Shown here one piece after another: positions 44,938 through 55,616 of a DNA stretch of 64,000 bases (positions within the stretch are counted from its first letter, which is position 1; each line of letters starts with the position of its first letter). Both the position numbers and the translations under genes were made by a program. The notes under the pieces are model-generated. The model was not told the DNA's origin. It saw nothing but the letters and a program-made list of their open reading frames with translations, and made no database searches. Origin of the DNA: Clitopilus passeckerianus (lineage: Eukaryota > Basidiomycota > Agaricomycetes > Agaricales > Entolomataceae); assembly GCA_944990035.1 (NCBI GenBank), contig CALYLX010000159.1, positions 1,054,001 to 1,118,000 of the forward strand, written 5' to 3'.

Positions 44938-47900
44938 TTAAGTGGCAGCTGGGTCGATGCACCCAGCATCGACAGCTTCTTTCAACATGATAGTAGAATG
45001 CGGATCGTTGTCCGGAAAGTAACCTTCATCGGTGGCCTTGCGATAAAAGTCTGCTATGAGACTGGCACGGTCGTCCATGGAGTCCTCTTCTTCCCACGTG
45101 GACTCCAAGATAGAATAACTAGAATACGATGAGTTGCTGTGTCGTGTGCAGCTCCGATAAATACAACTCACCCGTCCCAACGGAGCAGCCATATGAACCG
45201 GCGCCCTCGCCCTCCCTCAACTTTGGTCGCCCTTCCAACAATACAGTCGACGAAAAACTGATTTTCGACTTCTTCGGAGGGATTTCCGCAGTCTGGTCGG
45301 GCGCAGAAGCGTTGTCCCTTCTGCAGAATGGGCAAGTTGGATTCTGAAGAGATGTCAGCTATAAACCGGCAAATCAAGGCAACAGTATTCAGTCACGTAC
45401 TCGCTCTAGAAATAATCGAGTTAAATGTAGTCACCCCATAAGTGAAGGGACCGCTTACCGAGGCCCAGTCCCATTCTTTGCTTTGCATGGGGGACAGATA
45501 TACCGCTTTGAGGAGTCAATTATGCTGTCCCCAGGGCGGATACCAACACAGCCGTAGTGGTACCAGTTCTCACACCTGGTCAAAGGGAAAGGTCAATAAA
45601 ACAAGCAATGGCAGGAACAGCAAATCGCCTACGGCGTGCATTCAATCCACTGGGAAAGAGTCAATTCGAAGCGTTTGATGCAAAACAAGAGTCACTTTAC
45701 CCCTTTGAAGAACCCTTCGTTGCCTCCTTTGGGGAAGGGAGGCCACTTGGCTCCTTTGGCATTGGCCCCAGATTTCTTGGATTGTGGGGTTGAGCGAGGC
45801 GTGGTCCGGGTCTTCTGCGAAGAACTGATAGACTCCTTCTCCTTCCCTTTGCCTTTCGAAATCGGGGTACGCTTGACGGTGATAGCTACACTTTCAGCCT
45901 TGATCCTAACGTCATCGCTTAAAGACGACATGATTGACCGCTCCCTGGCGCGCTTCAAGGGAGGCTCTGCTGTTGGATCGACCGGCATAACCTTGCGTTT
46001 TTTCACTCGTGTAGTTGCGACGCTCTGCAGACCGAGTGTCACAGCCTTGATATTGAGTATTTTCTTTTTCTTTGAATTGGGGGCCTCGCTTTTCACGCTA
46101 GGTTCAGTTTGGTCCGCTTTGCGTTTCTTCACGGGAATAAACTCGATATCAGAGTCAGAGTCAATCATTGCTGGACCTTTGTCGTCATCTGAAGTAGGTG
46201 GTTCAGAGAGGGGAGACGATTCCCTGGAAGACGATATGCAAATCGGGGCTACAACAGATTGAGGTCCAGAAGAGGTGTTAGCGGATGATGTCGACGCAGA
46301 CGGAGGAGGGCAAGGAGCAGACGCCACAGGAGTTGAGAGGAGAGTAGAGGTAATAGGAGAAACGAGGAGTTGCGGTACTTTGACCTTGAAGAGAGGGGCT
46401 TCTTCCGCTCGGTCGTTGTTTACAGGGCGAAGTGGTGTGTTTGGCAAAGACGGGGTGGAAAGGTCGATGACTTGTCTGGAAACTGTTGGCTCCTCAACTG
46501 CCATAGGTGGCGGAGACGGCTCATAAGGCGCAGATTCGGGGATGGGAGGCAACCTCTCGGGCGAGTGAGATGCGGATGCCATGATCAGCCGGGCTACCGA
46601 GAGTTCGGACCCATCTTGCTCTGATGATACTGAACCTGTAGGGGAATATGGATGCGCGTTGTCGAACAACCCAGTGACTGGGGTTAGCGGCCGTTCTGCA
46701 GGAGCGTCTTGAACTACCGGTTGATTCCTGATAGGTGAGCTCCGAAGATCAGATGTTGGGAAGTAAGGAGAACATGGCCCGGATACGAGGACCTCTTGCC
46801 GTTGATTGGCAGTTTTCCTGGCAGGTTGCTCGGCCAGTTCTTCGACCTCATCGTCCCCGAAAAGACTGTCGGCCGTGGTTGTGGGCTGTTCCTCTTCCGA
46901 TACAGGGGAAGCATCGAGTTCCTCAGAGGTCGATGCCTCCTGTGGTTCGGGCGTGCGGCGTGCAACCTGAGATATTGCGTCGGGATCGGCGACCGGCCCA
47001 TCTTCTGGTTTACGGCGATCTTCCTCAATTACTGGCGTTGGCGGTCGGCTTGATTCGATGGACAGTGCACGCGTAGATTCTTGAGGTCCATCTATAGACT
47101 CTTCCTCTTCAAACGTAGCGATCGAGGAATGATTTGTCTTGATACCCACATCCGCTGATTCACCAAATGTCCCAATCGAAGAATGTCCAAAATCAATGTT
47201 CATCTGTTCGGAATGCTGAGAGAAATCTTCGATGGAGGATTGTGGAGGATTGAAAGTTTGTTCTGCCTCAATCGGCTCGTATGTTTGTTCCCCTTTGACC
47301 GACGATTCAACTTCGTCGTCCAATGAGGACGATCTATACTGGCAGGGTGACATGGATCGAGCTGGTGAGGTTGGCTGGGATTTGAAGGACACCTCCCTCG
47401 AGTACGGGTCAACAGAGCTTGGGTCATCCTGAAGGGTAGCGATGGGAGGAAGTTCTGAACTTGGGGTTGTCGGGCTAGCGATACCTACAGAATAGCTATT
47501 GAAAGATGGTAATATATTGCTGAATAGGTGAACGTACTGTTATCGTCTTGGAACGATCTGTTCCAGTCAACCTGTTCTGATAACGCTGGACCGGTGTCAA
47601 AAACAGAAGAAACCGGCGAGACCACTTGAGACACACTGTAACTCAGCCTGTTGGGCTTCAAACCGGCGGTACGACTAGACTTCATGTATGCTTTGAGATC
47701 GAGGATTGGGCTGGAAACTGGGGGAGTGACCATTCCCGGCATACTGTCTGTCCTTTGCGTCGGAATATTTGCACCTTCAGGCGTGCCATGACGAGTGCTG
47801 GCAGAACTAGGGGAGAAAGCTGGCCCGGCTCTCATGGACATTTGAGGCGAGTTGGTAAGTTCTCTGGGTGCCATCGGAATGTCGCCGTCTATCGGACTTT

Positions 47901-49726
47901 CTGCAAGGGTTGTTGCACCTGCGGAGCTTCGTCGTGATGCTCTCCCACCAAGGGAACCGGCGGCGAAGCGCTGAGGAGACGGGGAAGTCATCACTGCTCG
48001 GGTGTGAACAGCTGAAACGGAGAAGTACTGTTTGGTACGTACAACCAAGAGATAAGCGTGATACCAGAGGCTCTGGGGAACGAGGATGCGTTCCCGAGTC
48101 CACATACTGACGTCGAGGTGGTGAAGGACTCGGTGAAGTCATTACTAAACATCTGGATCAATAAAAGGCATGATACTCGAGTATAAAACAACATGCCCCC
48201 TGCTACACGGCGACTTGGAGATGGTTCCGGTGTTCGGGCCATTGTCCCAGAGTCAACATACCAGTCTCTCAGTGGGCTTGTCGCAGCATCCAACCTCTGG
48301 ATAGGCTGCTCCACCACCTCCATCGGCTCTGGTTCAGGTGTACGGGCAGTTCCCATATCCGTGTAGTAAACGAGTTCCTCTGTAGAAATCCCGATCTCTT
48401 CTGTGTCCATTCCCAGTGGTAATACCTCTACCGCTGCGTCGAGATACTGATGGAAGATAATAGGACTAGTTGCGGCCTCGACTCTCGTCACAGGTTCCAG
48501 TGAAGGAGAACGCATATTTTCATCTTCTAGCAGGTCGTAGGATGTACCCGCTTCAGCAAACTTTCTCGCAATGACCTGCGTGCTTGGTCTAGCATTAGAT
48601 GGTGTATCAGCCGTGACTAAAGATATCTCAGCTTCAAGGTCAATTCAATTTTATGGATAAACTCACCTGCAGGCTTCAGAGCGTTAACACACTCGGTCAC
48701 ACTTTCCAGCGCGGAGGAGATGGTGTCCAGTTTATCAATGAGGGTATGCGGGTCTTCTGAGTGATTCTCTTTGACTAGATTCGTAACACCGTCGAGTTGA
48801 TTCTTTATCTGTGAATTGTCCCCTGACTGGGCTTTGAAACTGTTTCGCAATAAGTCCAGTAGTTTTCCGTTATGTGACTTTTCTTCGGCCTTGAGTGTTT
48901 TTATCTCGTTGGACGTTTCCACGACTTGCTCAGCCAATGACTTGATGACATCTTCCATTGCCCCAATTCGCTGGAACGTGAGCTGGTTTTGATGTTGAAG
49001 AACCGGCATGATGGCAGCAAGCATCTGGTTCATGATATTCTCGTGCCTTGGGGGAATAGGTGTCCGCAGAAGGCCCCGCGCAGGTGAGGTTGAATTTGAT
49101 CTTGAAAGTTGGAGATCCTGTGAGGGATGGCTAGAAGCGGAGACGGGAGATCCCTGGTTTGACCGGCGGTCGGTAGAGGGGGATTCGGATGAACCTTGCT
49201 CCGATGTCCGAGCTTGGTACAGTTCCGGTCGGTTTGGTGTGCGCGGGGGACAGTAGTAGGCTATGATAGGATGTGAACGTAGTTCCTGTGCGTGGTTTCT
49301 TGGTGAGAAAACTCCCTCTGACCCCGTTAATACTGCTTGGGGTGATTGGTTCATTGATGCATTGCGTGACGACTGCTCCTGAGTAGGAGGTGATGAGGGG
49401 TTTTCTGGAATGGGAGAAAGATGTGTGCCTGCAGCTGCCATGTTTCCTCGACGTTGGTTATATGAAGCTGGGTTGTGAGGGCTGGCATATTCTGAACCCG
49501 CCCCCGAGGTGAGAGGCTTATCGTATGCTGAATGCTCGCGGGATCTTGGATCGTCGTCAGGTTCGTCGTCTTCCAATTCAGTCGCGTTTGTTGCAGCTTG
49601 GAGCCCTTTCATAGATACTGTGACCACGCCCATAGGTATTCCTGAATGTTGAGCTAAAGCAGCTGCCACCCTTGCAGGTGAAGCATTCAAGTTGATTGGA
49701 GCCATCCGCTTCATGGCACCAGGCAT
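44938..49726 (-). CDS. Large nuclear protein with partial PHD finger and chromodomain
   Basis: Open frames that looked like four genes join in phase through good introns. The N-terminus (ATG 49726) has a Ser/Pro-rich part and a coiled coil (IKSLAEQVVETSNEIKTLKA). The middle is disordered with repeats of the type VDSGT..RTPEP at about 48010-48370 and a basic NLS-rich section (VKKRKADQTE, RVKKRKVMP). Near 45690 two small introns (acceptors ctttcccag and tttgaccag) join FFKG to WIECTPCENWYHYGC and VGIRPGD, RYICPPC: the second half of a PHD finger. The following exons give CARPDCGNPSEEVENQFFVD and a chromodomain-like RRFIWLLRWDGYSILESTWE, then LIADFYRKATDEGYF, ending at 44938. It probably binds histone tails. 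The join across the PHD exons is inferred by eye. Confidence 0.65.
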
Positions 49727-50007
49727 TGCACAGGAATGCCTACTTTTATAAGAAACCGCTGCTCAAGACGTGAAAGACAGCGAACTTGTAGGACGTCCCC
49801 CTTCAAGCGATGAGGTGAGGGTTGTAGGCAATGTCAAAGGACTTCTGTCCGCTGACCCTGATTGACCAAACAACACGTAAATACACCATCCATTTATTGC
49901 CGGTCCGCTTTTTGGTTAACGGACCTCGAAGTCAAAGTTACCGAACATTCCTTTCTACAAAGTGGACGTGCAATAGTAAAAAATGACAATATACCGTAAT
50001 AAAATGG

Positions 50008-51900
50008 TTACAAAATACAAAGCCACTCGACCCGATCCCTCAACTGCTCGATCTCAAAAGAATTTAACCCTTCACAACTTTTCAAGATTATATTCTGGGG
50101 ACCCAACCCGAAAGCATCCCTCTTCTCCAGCCACTCGTATAGGTCCCAGAAATACGCCTTTTGAACCTGCTGCCTGCTTGCGAATATCCAATGATCAAGA
50201 TCAAGGTGTTGCAGCGAAGTAAACGGCATAGGCTGCTTCCCACTTTCGGCGACTGCTGCCATTGAGGAATCATCCAGGGGCATGGCCGCGTGCAGGCAGT
50301 TAAAGAATCCTGGTGATACTGGCGGGTGCAAGCAGAGGTATTTGAGTCGGGGCATCTGTGCAATGCATTTCCAAATGACCAAACTACGCTCGGAGCGAAC
50401 ACTGATCGTCATATGAGACAAATCCCGGCCTATGCAAAGATCTTGAAGTAGGTTATCATGTATGGGTACCCTCCGAAGTACGATCGAAGTTGCTGAAATG
50501 TTAGTTGTGGGTCGAGCATGTGGTGACAACCCGATCGACGCATAGTGGGGAGACTCTCCCTGATCGAAGTTTAAGCTACAAGACCGGATAGGTCCTCCTG
50601 TTCGTGCGATAAGATTCTTGTAGAAGTTGGGACCATGTTTATGCCAGCAACCCAATTGCACTCTTGTTGTGTTTGGGTGGTTGATATGAGAAAAGAAGGT
50701 TTCGCAATGGGCGGGGTCAGGGAAATCGATGAACAAATGGCTCATTCTTTCCCAGTTAAGTTTTGGTGTCCGACAATTGGTATCATTGCCACGAATATCT
50801 TGGGTAACCAAGAAGCCTTCTAGGTGGAGATCCTCGGGGAGAGGTAGCATCGAAAGAGCATCGATTATTTCATGTATAGAATACGGCTTCCCCTCGCCGA
50901 TTAAGCCGCGCTGAGGGCCAATCACCACTTTGAGGTCCTTAAGGCACCGAAAACGCTGAACGAAGGTAGAGGAGAAAGGAAAACACCAATTACGAAGATG
51001 AATGCGGGAAAGACGAGGTGCATTGCCACCAAAGAGATTCGGGGGAAGCGTTTCCCCGCGATTATCCAAGGAGGAGAGATAAAATGTTTCCAAGATTGGA
51101 GCAGGTTCAATCAGGCCAGGAATAATGAATGGGAGCTTCTGTTCGTAGGCATATAGCAGCCCGAATTCTTCCACCCGTGCCGAGTTCCCCAACCCTCCTA
51201 GAACGCCTCCCTCGGAGGTCATTCGATAGTTTGAGCAACCTATCAAATCCTGTCCAGGTGGCAACAAGTCGAATCCTGAGGGGTGTTGATCTAGCTCGGG
51301 AAAGCATCTCCTTTGCTAGCTCAATGTTTTGAAAACAAGGTCGGCTCCATAAGCTGGGGCATTCCAATGCGACTTTTCGCCAGTGTAAACAAACGTGTGT
51401 GACAGAAATCCATTCTGATGGATAGTGAAAGTTGTATTGGTGTGGAAAGCCGGGGAGAAGGCCACATATTTAGAGATCATTACTAAGATTTCGGCAGGGA
51501 GGCTGTTGATAGGACTGAACAGGTTGGCTCGGCTTCTCCATAAGAGCCCAGCCTTGTTCCACGCCCTGACCTTGGCTTTCACTAGAGCAGTCCTCCTTGA
51601 CAGCTCCTCGTATAGCTCGTGTTTGGATTGCGACCCCGTCTGTTCATCAATAAAGAAAGGTTCTGAACCTGCTTCCTGGTCGAGATCTAGCACACGTTAA
51701 TATGACTACAACTCTTTCATGCTGTACGAAGTGAATATGTTGGCCCACCTTTCATTGTATCTCGATGGATTGTAAGATGTCGCATGCTATACTTCACCTG
51801 GGCGTTATAGGAAGAGATCATACGGGAGACAAGCTTTTTGGCCTCCTCTCTTGCCGCAGTATTTAGTACTAGAATGGCATCGGTACCCGCATCCCAATTT
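50008..51900 (-). pseudogene. F-box protein gene with two frame breaks
   Basis: Typical layout of Agaricomycete F-box proteins that recruit substrates to SCF ubiquitin ligases. An N-terminal helix (AREEAKKLVSRMISSYNAQV, then a 5' intron with acceptor tgctag) precedes the F-box NLFSPINSLPAEILVMISKY. The downstream part reads EWISVTHVCLHWRKVALECP, then NSARVEEFGLLYAYEQKLPF, EPAPILETFYLSSLDNRGET and a Leu-rich C-terminus ending VEWLCIL at 50008. These blocks sit in three frames: breaks occur at about 51425-51460 and 51185-51215, where I find no intron of normal length. The true start is not resolved. It is either a recent pseudogene or affected by sequence errors. Confidence 0.6.
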
Positions 51901-52318
51901 ATTGCTTGACAGCCCGTCAGATTTCAGTTATATGAATAGTATACATCTGAACCTACAGGCCATACTGTTCTGCTCGATGTGGGAGTAAGAAAGAAGGACT
52001 CGGGTATCGCAGTGTCCAAGTCAGATAGTGTTAATCAACTCGCGACCATCCCATCGAATCTCTGAAGCTGACTGCTTGACTGCTGTTTAACATCATGAGC
52101 AACAGTTCGCCTACTAATAGATGGCGGAGTGCCTGGGGATGATGCTCTTTGAGTTGAGTAGAAGGATGACTCCTGGCATCATGACTCACATGAAATGTCC
52201 GTGATTGCTGGCCTAGGACCTATAAGGCTATAAGCATCCGTTTCTAGACTCGCCGTCAGGAGCATATCAAAGTGAATTATGGAACTACCACGTATGTCAT
52301 TGATGAATTCTTGCAAAT

Positions 52319-53887
52319 TTGGAGTTTTACCCAGAAAGCTTAGAGATTCAGCCAGATACGGCTCTGAATGGTCCGCAGAAGGCAATTTGTGTCCTTGGTG
52401 CCGGACCAGCTGGGCTTGCTGCCCTCAAAGTTGTATCTGACACCGAGGAATATAAAACTGGTGCATGGAGTATTGTTGCCTACGAGGCGAGAGATAAAGT
52501 GGGAGGAATTTGGTATGACACGGTTCTTTTCACAAACCACGTATCAGAATGAACAACCGTTTCTTTCCTCCGGCAGGTATCCAGCTCCTGCAGTAGACGA
52601 TCCTCTGACGCCTCTCTACGATTCGTTGACGACAAATCTGCCTCACCCGGTCATGTCGTTTTCCGACTTCTCATTTCCACCGTCCACCCCTCTCTTCCCC
52701 CACGCCGATCGCGTGTTTGACTATCTCAATGCCTACGCAGACCGCTTTGATTTGCGCAATCACATTCATTTTAATACCACCGTTACATCGGTGAAACGCA
52801 CACCAGAGGAGAAGTGGCTTGTCCAGACATCGACAGGTCTTTCGAGCCAGTTCGACCTTGTCTTCGTCTGTAATGGTCATTATCGAATCCCAAGGTACCC
52901 TGATACCCCTGGACTCGGCGGTTGGATAAACGCCAAAAAGGCAGGCCATTCTGCTTGGTATAGGCCCCCATAACCTTGGGAAAAGGTCCTTGTCGTCGGC
53001 GCAGGTCCTAGTGGTCAGGATATCTCTGCGGAGATGTGTACCGCGGCCAACACCGTCATACATTCAGTAAGGGTGCCCTTCCTGAGCAGAAAGGCAAACT
53101 CCAGAAACACGGGGCCGTGACCAAATTCGGAGAAGCCAAGAATGGGGAAGTTACCTTCGACGATGGTACTGTCGAAGCTGGGATCGACTACTGTATCCTT
53201 GCTACAGGGTATGAATACTCCTACCCTTTCCTGGCAGAGGACATCCTTCGTTCTCAAATGCCGCCACCTATTCCTCCTCTCCCTGCAGAATTTTACAATT
53301 CAACCTTCGGCCTATTCCCCCTTGCAAGGCACTTGTTTCCCTTACAGAACAGTTTTCCACCCACAAGCCTTGTATTTCTGGGTCTCCCGACTCGCCTATC
53401 ACCCTTCCCGGGAGTTGAGGCTCAAGCTCGAGCAGCCGTCACGGTCTTCCGAGATCCCAGTTTGCTGGATACCATGCAAGAAGCTGTTGATATCATGACG
53501 CGCTACGAAGTCCTACGGTTGAGACACGGCGACAGTCCATCGAAGATATACCGGAAATGGCACACGTTCGAGCCTCACGAAATCTGGGAGCACCGTGACG
53601 GCCTTCTGGAGCTAGCAAGCCGTGTTAGGCCGAGTTGGAGTGCGGAGTTCCATGGAGATAGGCCACCTTGCGAGAAAGTTGGCGAGTGGGAGAAGGAGTT
53701 CTATGGGAAGAAGCACACCCTCAGACAAGCTTGGGTCCTTCTCGAGCAACAGGGAGAGGCAGAGGAATGGGTGAAAGGTGTTGGTGAGAACGGCTTGCAA
53801 GACTGGATAGATATGATGACGCGGTTGGATAAATGGGGTCAGGAGAATGGTATAGGTGTGGTGGAGCCTGATAAACCTAGACTTTGA
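52319..53887 (+). pseudogene. Flavin-containing monooxygenase (FMO-type) pseudogene
   Basis: The family oxidises N or S atoms using FAD and NADPH. The FAD motif is ICVLGAGPAGLAALKVVSD, followed by EARDKVGGIW, an intron (donor gtatga, acceptor cctccggcag) and YPAPAVDDPLTPLYDSL. The FMO signature is KAGHSAWYRP and the NADPH motif VLVVGAGPSGQDISAEM. The late motif ILATGYEYSYPFL and a full C-terminus reach 53887. An in-frame TAA (52971-52973) separates the FMO signature from the NADPH motif. One base appears missing at about 53063-53070 (VIHS to KGALPEQKGK), and no in-frame ATG precedes the FAD motif. Three separate lesions make a functional product unlikely. Confidence 0.75.
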
Positions 53888-54094
53888 ATATTCTAGAGCT
53901 TAAGCAATTTCTTGTAGATCTAGACGCTCGTTATAGATAACAGGATCTAATCTTATCCCGTTACTTTCTGTGACTGTGCGCATTGGTGTCACGCCTGGTT
54001 CCCCAATTGACCATCGTAGAGGCCACGTCGTTCAGCGTTAACAGTCCGTGGTTGGTCAACGTCTCTCGCTGCAACTTTGACAAGCCTAAGAAAT

Positions 54095-55372
54095 ATGGCA
54101 CCGATACCAACATCGTTTACTGAAGAGGCTGCCGATCTCGTCTCTTCCTTGCAGCGAAAGCAACAGGACCTCACAGAATACCAAATACCAAGACTGCGGT
54201 CTTGTGAGGGACCCCTTACTCTCCAACAGGATCTTGCTGGCGAACTACGAGCAGACTGCGACGCGTTTGAACGTGACTTGGAGGTAAGACCATTCCCCAT
54301 TTGAAGAAGGACACGTTCCAAACTAACTGAATAGTGAAGGCACTGGATTTATGCATTGATGATCAGAAGGGAGAAAAGAAACGGACAGCTCTACGGGAGG
54401 TTGTAGAAGAGCTCAGAAGTCAACTTTTAAAGTATGTTGCTGCAGACCCCCTCCTCTGGGACATAGAATTAACTTCGATGTAGAATTCGCCAGGACTCAC
54501 GGGCAGCTCTCCTCACCTCAAAACGGACTATTGATTCGCAAAGCAGGTCAAAAAGGGAAGAACTTCTGGCTTCTACTGCAAAGAATGAGAAGCTATCCTC
54601 TGTGTCGGAGAAGTCTGGGTGCGTCGACTGGACTGCAGCTTTGTTGTCTTTAACGCTGACCATTTCGCACCAGTGAGGATGCATTCATGAAGACCAATGA
54701 TGATATCACAGAGGGCCTACGACGTACTATCGTATTAATGCAAGGGGAGCTGGAACGCTCCGTGCTGACAACACAGATGCTGGGTATGTGGACTCATTCT
54801 CCTCCATACCTGTGTCCTTCCAACAATTCCTTGGATTAGAAACTTCTACGGCAACTTTGCGGTCAACGTCTACCACCCACGATACACTCACCAATCTAAT
54901 GGGCGTTTCTAAACAGCTCATAACTGCGTTGGAAAAAGCCGACTGGTTGGACCGCCTCCTCATCCTTTCGGCTTTCTTCTTCTTCCTACTTGTCATTTTG
55001 TTTATTCTGAAGCAGCGTATCCTGGATCGTAGCTTGAGGATTGCGTTCTGGTGGACGAGATTTATCCCTATGGGATCTAAATCTTCCAGCATTAAGGCGG
55101 GCATACCGGACGTACCAGTATCGCCGTTGTCAACAGTACTGTCGGCATCCTCCTCTCTTGCGGCAGCAGCTACCTCAATCACAGCGGCAGCGATTGCAGC
55201 GTCCTCGATCACGTTGTCACCTTCACAAAGTGCAACCCCTGACACTGAGTTAGTTGAAGGCACGGACACATATTCTATTTTGACTTCAGTATTACCCTCA
55301 GAGTCTGCATCACCTGTATCTTCTGTAGCAGAGCCCTCTCCTACACCATTAGCTCACGAAGATGAGCTATAA
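54095..55372 (+). CDS. SEC20: Sec20-type SNARE (retrograde Golgi-to-ER)
   Basis: The Qb-SNARE of ER-bound retrograde traffic. The ATG at 54095 starts MAPIPTSFTEEAADLVSSLQ; a frame upstream of it begins with TTG and is rejected. Short exons build a helical N-terminal region (IDDQKGEKKRTALREVVEEL, DSRAALLTSKRTIDSQSRSK). The SNARE/Sec20 motif is ITEGLRRTIVLMQGELERSV, then LRSTSTTHDTLTNLMGVSKQ and LITALEKADWLDR, which is the hallmark of the family. The anchor is LLILSAFFFFLLVILFILKQ. A Ser/Ala/Thr-rich lumenal tail follows instead of the HDEL signal of yeast Sec20. Confidence 0.85.
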
Positions 55373-55616
55373 CTACCACCGTTGTGTATGTACTGGGGAG
55401 GAACTTGGCACGATAATTATATATTGTTTCTATTTCCCGCATAAACCTAAGTCTTCACCTGGAACTTCATCGTTTCTATGTGAGGTATATACAAAGAACT
55501 CATTCATTGTTATGGACGTAATTGAGAAAATCCTGCTGAAGGTTGGTCGAAGATTGATGGTGACGAGCGCGTTATGTAATAAACTCCCTCTGAACATTGG
55601 CCTCACTTTGACCGCC

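Noticed and set aside
45636..46262. Plus-strand frame of 208 residues
   Set aside because: It is a shadow of the PHD/chromodomain gene on the minus strand.
52971..52973. Possible intron removing the in-frame TAA of the FMO gene
   Set aside because: No GT..AG pair of normal length surrounds it without deleting the FMO signature or the NADPH motif.
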